A stretch of 64,000 nt of DNA from contig NZ_JAIQYZ010000001.1 in NCBI RefSeq assembly GCF_020164495.1, positions 1,116,001 through 1,180,000 of the forward strand, written 5' to 3'. The notes beneath the pieces are model-generated. The model saw only the letters and a program-made list of their open reading frames with translations. It made no database searches and was not told the origin of the DNA. Both the position numbers and the translations under genes were made by a program. Below, one piece after another: positions 46,074 through 55,942 of this stretch (position 1 is its first letter; each line of letters starts with the position of its first letter). The stretch is from Psychroflexus lacisalsi (GTDB lineage: Bacteria; Bacteroidota; Bacteroidia; Flavobacteriales; Flavobacteriaceae).

Positions 46074-46222
46074 TGGCAAAAAATTTATATCTATACCTGT
46101 TCGTTCTAAGTGCGCTGATTGCAGTTTTTTTATACTTCAATAGTAAAAGAATTATCGATGATCAAGAAAATACAATACGTGAGCTCAACGCTAAAATTGA
46201 AAAATTAGAAAATAAGAAATAA
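46073..46222 (+). CDS. 49-residue membrane microprotein with coiled-coil tail
   Basis: The ATG overlaps the MBL stop (TAATG). Residues 3-22 form one transmembrane helix (NLYLYLFVLSALIAVFLYF), followed by a charged heptad-like tail (IRELNAKIEKLENKK). The design resembles small septal or envelope proteins such as FtsB/FtsL, but the size is too short to claim membership. The overlap with a real stop and the good membrane/coiled-coil pattern support expression. Confidence 0.65.
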   Translation: MAKNLYLYLFVLSALIAVFLYFNSKRIIDDQENTIRELNAKIEKLENKK

Positions 46223-46284
46223 ATTTTTCATAATTAAGCCAATGTTCTAAATTGATTTTAGAAATTAGTAAAAATTCTAAAATC

Positions 46285-47397
46285 ATGAATATCAAAGCAT
46301 TTTCTTTATTACTCTTTTGTGTTGGTTTTTTAGCCTGTGCACAAGAAGACACTACAATAGAAACTTTAGAAAACGATTACTCCCACGAAGTGATTATCGA
46401 TAACATTGATATCGCTTGGGGTATGGATTTCTTTAAAGATGGCAGCTTTTTAGTAACTTCTAAAGATGGGCAGTTATTTTATCACAAAAACGGAAACACT
46501 TCTAAAGTTGCAGATGTCCCCAATGTTTACAATCGTGGACAGGGAGGACTTTTGGACGTAAAAATTCACCCAGAATATCCAGATAAACCTTGGATTTACT
46601 TAACTCATGCTTCCACTCAGGTGGATGAAGAAGGTGGCCATACGGCACTGGTCAGGGCAGAATTTAAAGATGGTCAGGTTTCCAATATGAAAACATTATA
46701 TAAGGCAGGACCAAATACTACAAAAGGGCAACATTTTGGTAGCAGACTAGAGTTCGATAAAGATGGATACTTATTTATGTCTATCGGAGAACGGGGAGCT
46801 AGAGAGGTTAACCCACAAGATATTACCAGAGATGGAGGTAAAATTTATAGATTTAATGAGGATGGATCTATTCCTGAAGACAATCCATTTTATATGTTAG
46901 AAAATTCGAAAAAAGCTATCTATTCCTATGGACATAGAAACCCACAAGGAATGGAAATTCATCCAGAGACAGGAGAGATTTGGGTTCATGAACATGGACC
47001 TAGAGGTGGAGATGAAATTAACATCATAAAGAAAGGTGCAAATTATGGGTGGCCAATAATAAGCTATGGCATTAATTATAACGGAACAGAATTCACAGAT
47101 AATACTACTATGGCAGGGATGGAGCAACCATTTTATTACTGGGTACCATCAATTGCGCCAAGCGGAATGACGTTCGTCACTTCAGATAAGTATCCAGAAC
47201 TTAAAGGTAATTTGTTGGCAGGCTCTCTGAAATTTCAATATTTAGAGCACGTTGCTTTTAACGATAATGGTGTTCAAAAAAGAGAAAAATTATTAGATAA
47301 GATCGGTAGAATTAGAAGTGTTGAGCAAAGCCCAGATGGTTTTATTTACGTAGGAGTTGAAGGAATTGGTGTTGTGAAAATGCTACCAAAATCTTAA
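46285..47397 (+). CDS. PQQ-dependent aldose sugar dehydrogenase-type lipoprotein
   Basis: 370 residues from ATG 46285. A TTG 33 bases upstream would put a charged tail before the signal. Lipoprotein signal ends FLAC (C18). The body is a six-bladed glucose/sorbosone-dehydrogenase propeller: LDVKIHPEYPD near 90, GQHFGSRLEFDKDGYLFMSIGER near 150, YSYGHRNPQGMEIHPETGEIW near 215 and HEHGPRGGDEIN near 237. Oxidises sugars in the periplasm and passes electrons outward, most simply to the cytochrome encoded 2 bp downstream. Cofactor assignment is from the family. Confidence 0.88.
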   Translation: MNIKAFSLLLFCVGFLACAQEDTTIETLENDYSHEVIIDNIDIAWGMDFFKDGSFLVTSKDGQLFYHKNGNTSKVADVPNVYNRGQGGLLDVKIHPEYPDKPWIYLTHASTQVDEEGGHTALVRAEFKDGQVSNMKTLYKAGPNTTKGQHFGSRLEFDKDGYLFMSIGERGAREVNPQDITRDGGKIYRFNEDGSIPEDNPFYMLENSKKAIYSYGHRNPQGMEIHPETGEIWVHEHGPRGGDEINIIKKGANYGWPIISYGINYNGTEFTDNTTMAGMEQPFYYWVPSIAPSGMTFVTSDKYPELKGNLLAGSLKFQYLEHVAFNDNGVQKREKLLDKIGRIRSVEQSPDGFIYVGVEGIGVVKMLPKS

Positions 47398-47399
47398 TT

Positions 47400-47843
47400 A
47401 TGAAAATATACGTTATACCTCTTCTCTTAATTTTTGGTTTCTTTATAAATACTGAGGAAGATAACACTTCAATTATTTATACGCCAATCACCCAGGAAAA
47501 AGATCTTCAGCAAAGTATTAAAGATGGAAATGCAATCTATTCTGACTTTTGCATCAGATGTCACTTAGCAAAAGGAGAAGGCATTGATGACATATATCCA
47601 CCATTAGCTGATTCTAATTGGCTTTCAGAAAAAAGGAAAGAAAGTATTAAATCCGTAAAATATGGTTTGAATGGTGAAATTGAAGTTAATGGAAAAACTT
47701 ACAACAATAATATGTCTTCTATGGGCCTTACCGATAGAGAGGTTGCAGATGTGATGAATTATATCATGAACAATTTCGGAAATGAAAAGAGAGAATTAGA
47801 ACAGGTCACTCTAGACGAAGTTTCAAATATATCTGAAGACTAA
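47400..47843 (+). CDS. Small periplasmic c-type cytochrome
   Basis: 147 residues with a signal peptide and one haem-binding CIRCH at 51-55. The distal ligand is probably a Met in NNMSSMGLTD near 103-107. Follows the dehydrogenase gene by 2 bp, so it is the likely electron acceptor for it. Confidence 0.9.
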   Translation: MKIYVIPLLLIFGFFINTEEDNTSIIYTPITQEKDLQQSIKDGNAIYSDFCIRCHLAKGEGIDDIYPPLADSNWLSEKRKESIKSVKYGLNGEIEVNGKTYNNNMSSMGLTDREVADVMNYIMNNFGNEKRELEQVTLDEVSNISED

Positions 47844-47875
47844 AGAAATATTACAAATAGTATAAAAATAAAATT

Positions 47876-48880
47876 ATGAAAGCAGCACAGATCAAAGAAG
47901 CAGGAGGAGAGTTTCATATTGTAGATATAGAGAAACCAAAGCCAAAAGCCAATGAAGTGCTCATCAAAGTGGAAGCATGCGGAATATGCCATTCTGATGC
48001 TTTTGTAAAAGATGGAACTTTTCCAGGGTTGGAATATCCTAGAGTTCCAGGACACGAAGTTATTGGTACCGTGGAAGCAGTTGGCGATCATGTAAATATT
48101 TGGAAAAATAATCAAAGAGTAGGAGTAGGATGGCATGGTGGTCATTGTTTTGAATGTGAGCAATGTCGAAGAGGAGATTTTATTGCATGTCAGAATGCCA
48201 AGGTTAGCGGGATTTCTTACGATGGAGGCTACGCAGAATACATGTGTGCTCCTCAAGAAGCTCTAGTTGCAGTTCCTGACGAATTGAGTTCAGAAGAAGC
48301 CGCTCCATTGCTTTGCGCAGGAATTACGGTGTATAATGCTTTACGAAACTCAGGAATAAGAGCTGGCGATCTTGTGGCTATTCAGGGAATCGGTGGACTT
48401 GGACATTTAGCCGTTCAATATGCAAATAAAATGGGAATGCGAACTGTAGCTTTATCTACCAGTGATGATAAAAAAGAACTGGCAGAACAATTGGGAGCAC
48501 ATCATTTTATAAATGCTAAATCTGAAAATGCAGCCGAAAAACTTCAGGAGTTGGGAGGTGCAAGGCTTATTTTAGGAACTGCTCCTAGCGGAAAGGCTAT
48601 GACATCAGTTATTGGCGGTTTGGGTGTCGATGGAGAATTACTAATGGTTGGAGCAACACCAGAAGCGGTTGAAGTTAATCCCATGGAAATGCTGATGGGA
48701 AGAAAATCTGTCAAGGGATGGCCAAGTGGTATTCCGACAGACTCTGAAGATACACTCAATTTTAGCGTGCTATCCAATACAAAACCAATGATAGAAGAAT
48801 ACAAATTGGAAGACGTAAAGCAAGCTTATAATAGGATGATCAATAACGAATCAAAATTTAGAGTGGTTTTAAAACCATAA
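47876..48880 (+). CDS. Zinc-dependent medium-chain alcohol dehydrogenase
   Basis: 334 residues. Catalytic zinc ligands C35 (in EACGICHSD) and H60 (PGHEV), structural zinc Cys 91, 94, 97 and 105, and NAD-binding GIGGLGHLAVQYANKMG near 173-189. Related to AdhP/YahK-type dehydrogenases. Located 32 bp behind the cytochrome gene and ending at a strong terminator, so probably co-transcribed, although this enzyme is cytoplasmic. Confidence 0.92.
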   Translation: MKAAQIKEAGGEFHIVDIEKPKPKANEVLIKVEACGICHSDAFVKDGTFPGLEYPRVPGHEVIGTVEAVGDHVNIWKNNQRVGVGWHGGHCFECEQCRRGDFIACQNAKVSGISYDGGYAEYMCAPQEALVAVPDELSSEEAAPLLCAGITVYNALRNSGIRAGDLVAIQGIGGLGHLAVQYANKMGMRTVALSTSDDKKELAEQLGAHHFINAKSENAAEKLQELGGARLILGTAPSGKAMTSVIGGLGVDGELLMVGATPEAVEVNPMEMLMGRKSVKGWPSGIPTDSEDTLNFSVLSNTKPMIEEYKLEDVKQAYNRMINNESKFRVVLKP

Positions 48881-48898
48881 CTTATTTTTAAATAGCTT

Positions 48899-48935
48899 AA
48901 AAAACTCCTCATTAATTTTCAATGAGGAGTTTTTT
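48899..48935 (+). terminator. Terminator of the sugar/alcohol dehydrogenase operon
   Basis: AAAAAACTCCTCATT and its complement around a 7-nt loop, ending in a run of T, 18 bp after the alcohol dehydrogenase stop. Confidence 0.88.
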
Positions 48936-49177
48936 TGTTTTGAAGAATACAGAATCTTTTTTCTGATAATTTAACTAGTTTTTATTTTGAATAATTTTTA
49001 GTAAAAGTGCCATTCTAAGATTTATTTTAAGCTGAATTGTCTTTATTTTAATAATTCTTCAAATTGAAGAAAAACAACTGAATATTTTTCTCAAACAAAA
49101 TAAATTGATCGTCATTTGTAAGATGTTTTAACTATTTTTAACTAAAAATTCTTAGTCCGAAACCAAAAAAACAAGCT

Positions 49178-51628
49178 ATGGACGTATTAAAATTTGGAGG
49201 ATCTTCAATGGGAAATTCTAAAAACATAACCAAGGTTATGGATATACTAGAGAGTTATTCCCAAAAAGAGAAAGTTGTTTGTATCGTATCAGCAGTAGGT
49301 GGAATTACGGATAAATTACTAACTGCCGGGGAATTAGCACTCAACAAAAATGAAGACTATGTTCTTGAATTTGAAAAAATTAAAGCTATTCATTATACTC
49401 TATTATCTGAATTGATTCCTTCAGAAAATGAAGCTGCAAAACGCTATTTGGATAACGAACTGAATTATCTCAAGAATCTTCTGGATGGGATATATCTTAT
49501 CAATGAGTTGACGCCCAAAACTTCAGATAAACTAGTAAGTTTTGGAGAATTGATGTCTTCTTATATCATTACAGAAGCTATTAAATTAAGAGGTATTGAT
49601 GCGCATAGAAAAAATGCTCAGGAGTTGATTGTAACAAACTCCATATTTACCAAAGCAGATGTCAATTATTTGGCAACCAATAAAAATATACAAGATTATT
49701 TCAAAAGTAATTCACATACACTCACGATTTTACCGGGATTTGTATCAAAATCTAACATTGGAGAAATAACAACTCTTGGTCGAGGAGGTTCCGACTTTAC
49801 AGCTTCAATAATTGCAGCCGCTCTTAAAGTAAAGCAATTGGAAATCTGGACAGATGTGAGTGGGATGTATACGGCTAATCCAAAATTGGTAAAACAAGCT
49901 TCACCCATAGAGGAATTGTCCTACCAGGAAGCTATGGAATTGTCTCATTTTGGAGCAAAAGTGCTGTTCCCTCCAACAATTCAACCCGCTTTAGACTCAG
50001 AAATCCCTATTTTGATTAAAAATACGTTGAAGCCTAATGAGAAGGGAACTTTAATAAAAACAGAATCCGAAACTGATTCTAAGAAAAAGAGTGTCAGCGG
50101 AATTTCGAGTGTAGATGACATTGCTTTACTGACTTTGCAAGGAAATGGAATGATTGGTATTCCTGGCTTTTCCAAACGCTTGTTTGAAGTTTTAGCCTTA
50201 GAAAAAATAAACATTATCTTTATTACTCAGGCTTCATCAGAACATTCCATTTGTTTCGGAATTTCAGAACATGATTCTGAACTCGCGGCAACCGCCGTAG
50301 ATGGAGAATTTGAATATGAAATTTCCACGAGAAAAATAAAACCTGTTATTGTAGAAACTGACATGTCTATTGTAGCGTTGGTGGGAGATAATATGAAAAA
50401 CCACCAAGGCATTAGCGGTAAAATGTTTAGCGCTTTGGGAAAAAACAATATTAATGTAAGGGCAATCGCTCAGGGGGCTTCAGAAAAAAACATCTCTGCT
50501 GTGATCTTTAAAAAAGATGTAAAAAAAGCATTGAATTCTCTTCACGAAAGTTTCTTTGAAGTCAAAACTAAACAGCTGAATGTTTTTATCACAGGTGTTG
50601 GAAATGTAGGGGAACGCCTATTGGCACAAATTCATCAGCAAAGTAAATTTTTGAAGAAAGAATTACACATTAACCTAAGAGTCATTGGGATATCCAATTC
50701 AAAGAAAATGTATTTTGATGAGGATGGAATCCATCTAGAAAACTGGAAGGAGTTACTCTCTAAGGGAGAACCTGCTTCCTTGAATGCCTTTTTAGAGAAA
50801 ACGACAGTATTGAATAAACGCAATAGTATTTTTGTTGACATTACAGCCAGCGAAGCCGTTTCAGATATGTATGCGGACTATCTGAAACACAGTATTTCAG
50901 TCATAGCTTGTAACAAAATTGCGTGTTCCAGCAATTTTAAAAACTACAAGAATTTAAAAGATTTATCTAAAAAATACAACGCCTCATTTTTATTTGAAAC
51001 CAATGTTGGCGCAGGATTACCAATTATCGATACTTTAAATAATCTGGTCGCTTCAGGAGATAAGATCACCTCTATTCAAGCGGTATTATCTGGAAGTTTA
51101 AACTTTGTATTCAACAATTTCAGCAATGAGACCAAGTTTTTTGATGTGGTAAAAGAAGCCCAGGCTGAAGGCTTTACAGAACCAGATCCAAGAATCGATT
51201 TAAGCGGAGTAGATGTTGCCAGGAAAATTCTCATTCTGGCCAGAGAAAGCGGTTATGAAATGAATCTGGAAGACATTTCCAATGAATCTTTCTTAACCAA
51301 AGCCAATCTTGAAAGCGATACTGTAGACGATTTCTTTGAAACGCTTATTCATGATGAAAATCATTTTCAGAATTTGTTCGCCTCAGCCCAGAAGAACAAT
51401 TCTCAGCTGAAATACGTGGCTCAATTTAACTTAGGCAAGGCCAGTGTTGGATTGGAAGAAATTCCACAGGGACATCCATTTTATAATCTTGAAGGAAAGG
51501 ACAACATTGTGATGTTTTATTCTCAACGCTATCCAGAACAGCCGATTATAGTGAAAGGCGCTGGAGCCGGCGCAGATGTGACGGCTTCAGGACTTTTTGC
51601 CGATATCATACGAGTGAGCAATAGATAG
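49178..51628 (+). CDS. thrA: Bifunctional aspartate kinase/homoserine dehydrogenase ThrA
   Basis: 816 residues. Aspartate kinase (1-290: VLKFGGSSMGN, TTLGRGGSDFTA near 198, WTDVSGMYTANP near 226), two ACT domains (about 315-460; VALVGDNMKNHQGISG), then homoserine dehydrogenase (about 465-816: FITGVGNVGERLL, ETNVGAGLPIIDTLNNL, AEGFTEPDPRIDLSGVDVARK). Feeds aspartate into threonine synthesis; the ACT domains suggest feedback by threonine. First gene of thrABC; the 240-bp upstream gap has no clear leader peptide. Confidence 0.97.
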   Translation: MDVLKFGGSSMGNSKNITKVMDILESYSQKEKVVCIVSAVGGITDKLLTAGELALNKNEDYVLEFEKIKAIHYTLLSELIPSENEAAKRYLDNELNYLKNLLDGIYLINELTPKTSDKLVSFGELMSSYIITEAIKLRGIDAHRKNAQELIVTNSIFTKADVNYLATNKNIQDYFKSNSHTLTILPGFVSKSNIGEITTLGRGGSDFTASIIAAALKVKQLEIWTDVSGMYTANPKLVKQASPIEELSYQEAMELSHFGAKVLFPPTIQPALDSEIPILIKNTLKPNEKGTLIKTESETDSKKKSVSGISSVDDIALLTLQGNGMIGIPGFSKRLFEVLALEKINIIFITQASSEHSICFGISEHDSELAATAVDGEFEYEISTRKIKPVIVETDMSIVALVGDNMKNHQGISGKMFSALGKNNINVRAIAQGASEKNISAVIFKKDVKKALNSLHESFFEVKTKQLNVFITGVGNVGERLLAQIHQQSKFLKKELHINLRVIGISNSKKMYFDEDGIHLENWKELLSKGEPASLNAFLEKTTVLNKRNSIFVDITASEAVSDMYADYLKHSISVIACNKIACSSNFKNYKNLKDLSKKYNASFLFETNVGAGLPIIDTLNNLVASGDKITSIQAVLSGSLNFVFNNFSNETKFFDVVKEAQAEGFTEPDPRIDLSGVDVARKILILARESGYEMNLEDISNESFLTKANLESDTVDDFFETLIHDENHFQNLFASAQKNNSQLKYVAQFNLGKASVGLEEIPQGHPFYNLEGKDNIVMFYSQRYPEQPIIVKGAGAGADVTASGLFADIIRVSNR

Positions 51629-51651
51629 ATAAACCCAGTTACGTAAGCTTA

Positions 51652-52587
51652 ATGAATTCAACTAAAGAAATACATATATTTTCTCCTGGAACCGTATCTA
51701 ATGTGTCCTGTGGGTTCGATGTTTTGGGATTTTGTCTGGAAACTGTTGGTGATCAAATGATCGTGAGAACCTCGCCTGAAAAAGGCATCCGAATTACAAA
51801 AATTGAAGGCTTTGATTTGCCCTTCGAAACTAATAAAAATGTGGCCGGCGTTTCAGCTCAGGCGCTTATCGATGATTTAAAGCCAGATGTTGGTTTTGAA
51901 ATTGAAATCTACAAGCACATCAAACCTGGTAGTGGTATCGGAAGTAGCTCTGCAAGCGCGGCAGGAAGTGTTTCTGCCATCAACGAGCTGATGGGTAAGC
52001 CTTATAACAAAACCCAACTCACTCAATTTGCGATGAAAGGCGAAGCTGTAGCAAGTCAAAGTGAACACGCCGATAACCTCGCTCCCGCCATTTTTGGAGG
52101 CTTTACTTTAGTAAAAAGTCTCAGTCCATTAGAGATTCTTAAGCTTCCGGTACCAGATGATCTATACGCAACTATTATTCATCCTCAGATTGAAATCAAG
52201 ACCGCTGAAGCCCGCGCTATATTACCAAAAACGGTCTCTATGCAACAAGCAATAGTACAGTGGTCTAATGTAGGGAGTTTAGTCCATGCTTTGCATACAG
52301 AAGACTATGAACTGCTCAAACGATCTCTTCATGATGCGATTATTGAGCCTTATCGAAGTCAGCTCATTCCTCATTTTAATGAGATCAAAAAGGTAACTCT
52401 GGAATGTGGGGCACTCGGCACAGGAATTTCTGGCTCAGGTCCTTCTATTTTTGCCTTATCCAAAGGGGAATCTACTGCAAAAGCAGTGGAGCAAGCCATG
52501 AGAAAAGTATATGAAAACACAACCATTGACTTTCAGACTTATGTTTCAAAAGTAAATCATGATGGTATTAAAATCATAAATTCTTAA
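51652..52587 (+). CDS. thrB: Homoserine kinase ThrB
   Basis: 311 residues, GHMP kinase. N-terminal SPGTVSNVSCGFDVLGF near 11-27, ATP loop KPGSGIGSSSASAAG at 91-105, C-terminal GTGISGSGPSIFAL near 257-270. Phosphorylates homoserine. 23 bp after thrA and 3 bp before thrC, all one operon. Confidence 0.96.
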   Translation: MNSTKEIHIFSPGTVSNVSCGFDVLGFCLETVGDQMIVRTSPEKGIRITKIEGFDLPFETNKNVAGVSAQALIDDLKPDVGFEIEIYKHIKPGSGIGSSSASAAGSVSAINELMGKPYNKTQLTQFAMKGEAVASQSEHADNLAPAIFGGFTLVKSLSPLEILKLPVPDDLYATIIHPQIEIKTAEARAILPKTVSMQQAIVQWSNVGSLVHALHTEDYELLKRSLHDAIIEPYRSQLIPHFNEIKKVTLECGALGTGISGSGPSIFALSKGESTAKAVEQAMRKVYENTTIDFQTYVSKVNHDGIKIINS

Positions 52588-52590
52588 CTA

Positions 52591-53886
52591 ATGAATTTTT
52601 ATTCACTCAATAAGAAAGCTCCGCAGGTCACTTTCGAAGAAGCCGTGGTCAAGGGACTTGCGCCAGATAAGGGGCTTTATTTTCCAACTTCGATTGAACC
52701 GCTACCCAACTCATTTTTTGAGAATATCAAGCATTTGTCTTACAACGAAATTGCTTTTGAAGCCATTCGTCAATTTGTAAGTCCGGAAATTCCAGATAAC
52801 GAGCTCAAACAAATTATTGCTGAAACACTGAGTTTTGATTTCCCTGTGGTAAAACTGGATGAGAAACTATCATCACTTGAACTTTTTCACGGACCAACTA
52901 TGGCCTTCAAAGATGTTGGTGCTAGATTCATGTCCAGATGTCTCCGGTTTTTCAATTCCAAAGAGCAGAAAGATATGACGGTGTTGGTAGCAACTTCGGG
53001 AGATACAGGTGGTGCCGTAGCCAATGGGTTTCTTGGCATCAAGGGCATTAAAGTGGTTATTTTATATCCAAAAGGCAAGGTGAGTAAAGTTCAGGAAAAA
53101 CAACTCACCACCTTAGGGCAGAACATCACAGCTTTGGAAGTTGTTGGTGTTTTCGACGACTGCCAGGACATGGTAAAAACCGCTTTTCTAGACGAAAGTA
53201 TCACCGATCACGTCCAGATCACCTCTGCCAATTCTATCAATGTGGCGCGTTGGTTACCGCAGATGTTTTATTTTTTCTTTGCTTACAAGCAGTTGCATCA
53301 ACAGCATAAAAATATTGTTTTTTCTGTCCCAAGTGGTAATTTTGGAAACATATGCGCCGGGTTTATGGCCCAACAATTAGGCTTGCCGATTCATCATTTC
53401 ATCGCCGCGAATAACGAGAATCAGGTAGTGACTGAGTATCTCAAAACCGAAAATTACTCGCCAAAACCAACAGTTCAGACCATCAGTAATGCGATGGATG
53501 TAGGGAATCCGAGTAATTTTATCAGAATTCAGGAGATCTTCAAAAACGAATTCAAAGATTTGAAAAACAATTTATCCTCTAGAAGTTACTCCGACGAGGA
53601 AACTCGAGAAGGACTCAAAGAACTTTATAAAAATTACAATTATATCGCAGACCCACACGGGGCGATCGGTTATTTGGCTGCAAAAGATTATCTGAAATCC
53701 AATCCAGACACGCACTGTGTGTTTTTGGAAACCGCACACCCAACCAAATTTCTGGATACGGTAGAAGCGTCTATTCAAACCAAAGTCGACCTGCCACCCC
53801 AAATTAAAGCAGTTATCGATCAGAAGAAAAAATCCATTCAGATTTCTACTTATGAGGAGCTGAAATTTATTCTTTTGGGAAATTAA
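52591..53886 (+). CDS. thrC: Threonine synthase ThrC
   Basis: 431 residues. The PLP lysine is K107 in GPTMAFKDVGARF; VATSGDTGGAVANG near 132-145 binds phosphate, and SVPSGNFGNICAG near 247. Turns phosphohomoserine into threonine, the substrate of the IlvA encoded 6 kb downstream. Last gene of thrABC. Confidence 0.96.
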   Translation: MNFYSLNKKAPQVTFEEAVVKGLAPDKGLYFPTSIEPLPNSFFENIKHLSYNEIAFEAIRQFVSPEIPDNELKQIIAETLSFDFPVVKLDEKLSSLELFHGPTMAFKDVGARFMSRCLRFFNSKEQKDMTVLVATSGDTGGAVANGFLGIKGIKVVILYPKGKVSKVQEKQLTTLGQNITALEVVGVFDDCQDMVKTAFLDESITDHVQITSANSINVARWLPQMFYFFFAYKQLHQQHKNIVFSVPSGNFGNICAGFMAQQLGLPIHHFIAANNENQVVTEYLKTENYSPKPTVQTISNAMDVGNPSNFIRIQEIFKNEFKDLKNNLSSRSYSDEETREGLKELYKNYNYIADPHGAIGYLAAKDYLKSNPDTHCVFLETAHPTKFLDTVEASIQTKVDLPPQIKAVIDQKKKSIQISTYEELKFILLGN

Positions 53887-54216
53887 TTCTTCTATTTCTG
53901 TTGATTTTGTTACTGCAAACTTTAATTTTTTTAGACATCAAGCTTATAGGTTTAAAGTTCACTTGATCTCACGTCTTGAGTTTTAGATCTACCTGAAGGA
54001 GTTGATGAGCTAAAAATCTTTTAGATAAAATTTAAATATTCTATAAAATCTAATTTTTTTTCAGAATTGACTATCCCAAGATATATAAATTAAATTATTG
54101 ATTTTCAGATGTTTAATAGTTATTCTTCAGCATTGGATTTAACATGTAAATTTTCAAAGTAGGATCTAAACTTCAGTCAATTTTTAGTTTTGATGCTTTA
54201 CAATGAAAGCATTTCT
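53887..54216 (+). other. Non-coding gap between thrC and ilvD with a putative -7 element
   Basis: No ORF of note; I searched for an Ile/Leu/Val-rich leader peptide and found none. A TAGTTTTG at 54185-54192 fits the -7 consensus and lies 24 bp before the chosen ilvD ATG. No strong terminator hairpin is visible after thrC, so read-through from thrABC is possible. Confidence 0.5.
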
Positions 54217-55893
54217 ATGGAATTGAATAAATATAGCAAAACGGTGACTCAAGATCCAACTCAACCTGCGGCTCAAGCTATGCTCCACGCCATCGGTTTG
54301 ACTAAGGAAGATTTTTATAAACCTATTGTGGGGATTGCCAGTACTGGATACGAAGGAAATCCTTGTAATATGCACCTCAATGATTTGGCAAAATTGGCTA
54401 AACAAGGTACAGCAAATGAGGATATCGTGGGATTAATCTTTAATACCATAGGCGTGAGTGATGGTATTTCTATGGGAACTCCTGGAATGCGGTATTCCTT
54501 GCCTTCAAGAGATATTATTGCCGATTCTATGGAGACGGTAGTGCAAGCCATGAGTTATGATGGATTGATTACTGTAGTTGGTTGTGATAAAAACATGCCT
54601 GGTGCACTCATCGCTATGATTCGATTGAACAGACCTTGTATTATGATTTATGGTGGAACCATTGATTCTGGCTGTCACAACGGAAAAAAACTGGACGTGG
54701 TCTCTGCTTTTGAAGCCTGGGGAAGTAAGGTTGCGGGAACTATGCCAGAAGAAGAATATCAGAGTATTGTTGAAAAAGCCTGTCCGGGAGCTGGAGCTTG
54801 CGGTGGAATGTACACGGCCAATACTATGGCTTCATCTATTGAAGCATTGGGAATGACCTTACCCTATAATTCGTCTAATCCAGCTTTGAGTCAGCAGAAA
54901 AAGGATGAATCAGTGAAAGCTGGGGAAGCCTTAAGAGTATTATTGGAGAAGGACATCAAGCCTTCAGATATCATCACTAGGAAATCTTTAGAAAATGCCA
55001 TTAGGTTGGTCACCATTTTGGGAGGATCTACCAATGCAGTTTTGCACTTTTTGGCGATTGCCAGAGCAGCGCAAATCGATTTTACATTAACTGATTTTCA
55101 GAAAATAAGCGATAATACGCCCTTTTTAGCTGACTTAAAACCCAGCGGAAAATACCTGATGGAAGATTTGCACGAAGTTGGTGGTATTCCGGCTGTTCTG
55201 AAATATTTACTCAAAAAAGGATTGCTTCACGGAGACTGTATGACCGTAACGGGCAAAACTTTAGCCGAAAATCTCTTAGATGTTGAAGATCTCAAAGAAG
55301 GTCAGGAAGTGATAAAGTCAATTGAAGATCCGATCAAAATTTCAGGACACCTGAGGATGTTATTTGGAAACTTAGCAGAAGAAGGAAGTGTTGCTAAAAT
55401 CACAGGGAAAGAAGGATTAAAATTTAGAGGTAAAGCCAAGGTATTTGAAAGTGAGTATGAGGCTAATGATGGCATCAGAGATGGAAAAGTTCAAAAAGGA
55501 GACGTCGTTGTGATTCGCTATGAAGGCCCAAAAGGAGGGCCTGGTATGCCAGAAATGCTAAAACCTACAGCGGCTATTATGGGAGCAGGATTAGGTAAAG
55601 ATGTTGCTTTGATTACCGATGGACGCTTTTCTGGAGGGACTCATGGGTTTGTGGTAGGGCACATCACTCCTGAAGCTCAGGAGGGAGGGACACTTGCTCT
55701 TGTCCAAGAAGGAGATATCATCACTATTGATGCAGAAACCAATAGCATTAGTCTTGAGGTTTCTGATGATGAACTTAAGCAGCGTAAGCAACAATGGAAA
55801 GCCCCTGAGTTGAAATTTAAAAGAGGAGTGCTTTTTAAATATGCAAAAATGGTCAATTCAGCTTCAAAAGGTTGTGTGACTGATGAATTTTAA
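54217..55893 (+). CDS. ilvD: Dihydroxy-acid dehydratase IlvD
   Basis: 558 residues from the ATG at 54217 ([10 protein letters not shown]), the family-typical N-terminus; the more upstream TTG/ATG would overlap the promoter element. Iron-sulfur Cys in EGNPCNMH and [11 protein letters not shown], third Cys in [29 protein letters not shown] near 465 is the C-terminal signature. Makes the 2-keto acids for valine and isoleucine. First gene of ilvDBNCA. Confidence 0.96.
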   Translation: MELNKYSKTVTQDPTQPAAQAMLHAIGLTKEDFYKPIVGIASTGYEGNPCNMHLNDLAKLAKQGTANEDIVGLIFNTIGVSDGISMGTPGMRYSLPSRDIIADSMETVVQAMSYDGLITVVGCDKNMPGALIAMIRLNRPCIMIYGGTIDSGCHNGKKLDVVSAFEAWGSKVAGTMPEEEYQSIVEKACPGAGACGGMYTANTMASSIEALGMTLPYNSSNPALSQQKKDESVKAGEALRVLLEKDIKPSDIITRKSLENAIRLVTILGGSTNAVLHFLAIARAAQIDFTLTDFQKISDNTPFLADLKPSGKYLMEDLHEVGGIPAVLKYLLKKGLLHGDCMTVTGKTLAENLLDVEDLKEGQEVIKSIEDPIKISGHLRMLFGNLAEEGSVAKITGKEGLKFRGKAKVFESEYEANDGIRDGKVQKGDVVVIRYEGPKGGPGMPEMLKPTAAIMGAGLGKDVALITDGRFSGGTHGFVVGHITPEAQEGGTLALVQEGDIITIDAETNSISLEVSDDELKQRKQQWKAPELKFKRGVLFKYAKMVNSASKGCVTDEF

Positions 55894-55942
55894 AACTGAA
55901 AATGAATTAATGCAGAGTCAAATTAGTTGATAACTATGCCGT

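Noticed and set aside
47840-48256. 138-residue ORF antisense to the alcohol dehydrogenase and cytochrome end
   Set aside because: Lies inside a well-supported zinc dehydrogenase gene, with no domain and a Phe/Ser/Ile-rich antisense composition.
48937-49177. Possible threonine leader peptide before thrA
   Set aside because: Every ATG in this gap is followed quickly by a stop; no Thr or Ile codon run was found.
54109-54162. 17-residue ORF as a possible branched-chain leader peptide before ilvD
   Set aside because: It has no run of Ile, Leu or Val codons and no pairing that would link it to ilvD, unlike the Arg-rich ORF before the arg operon.
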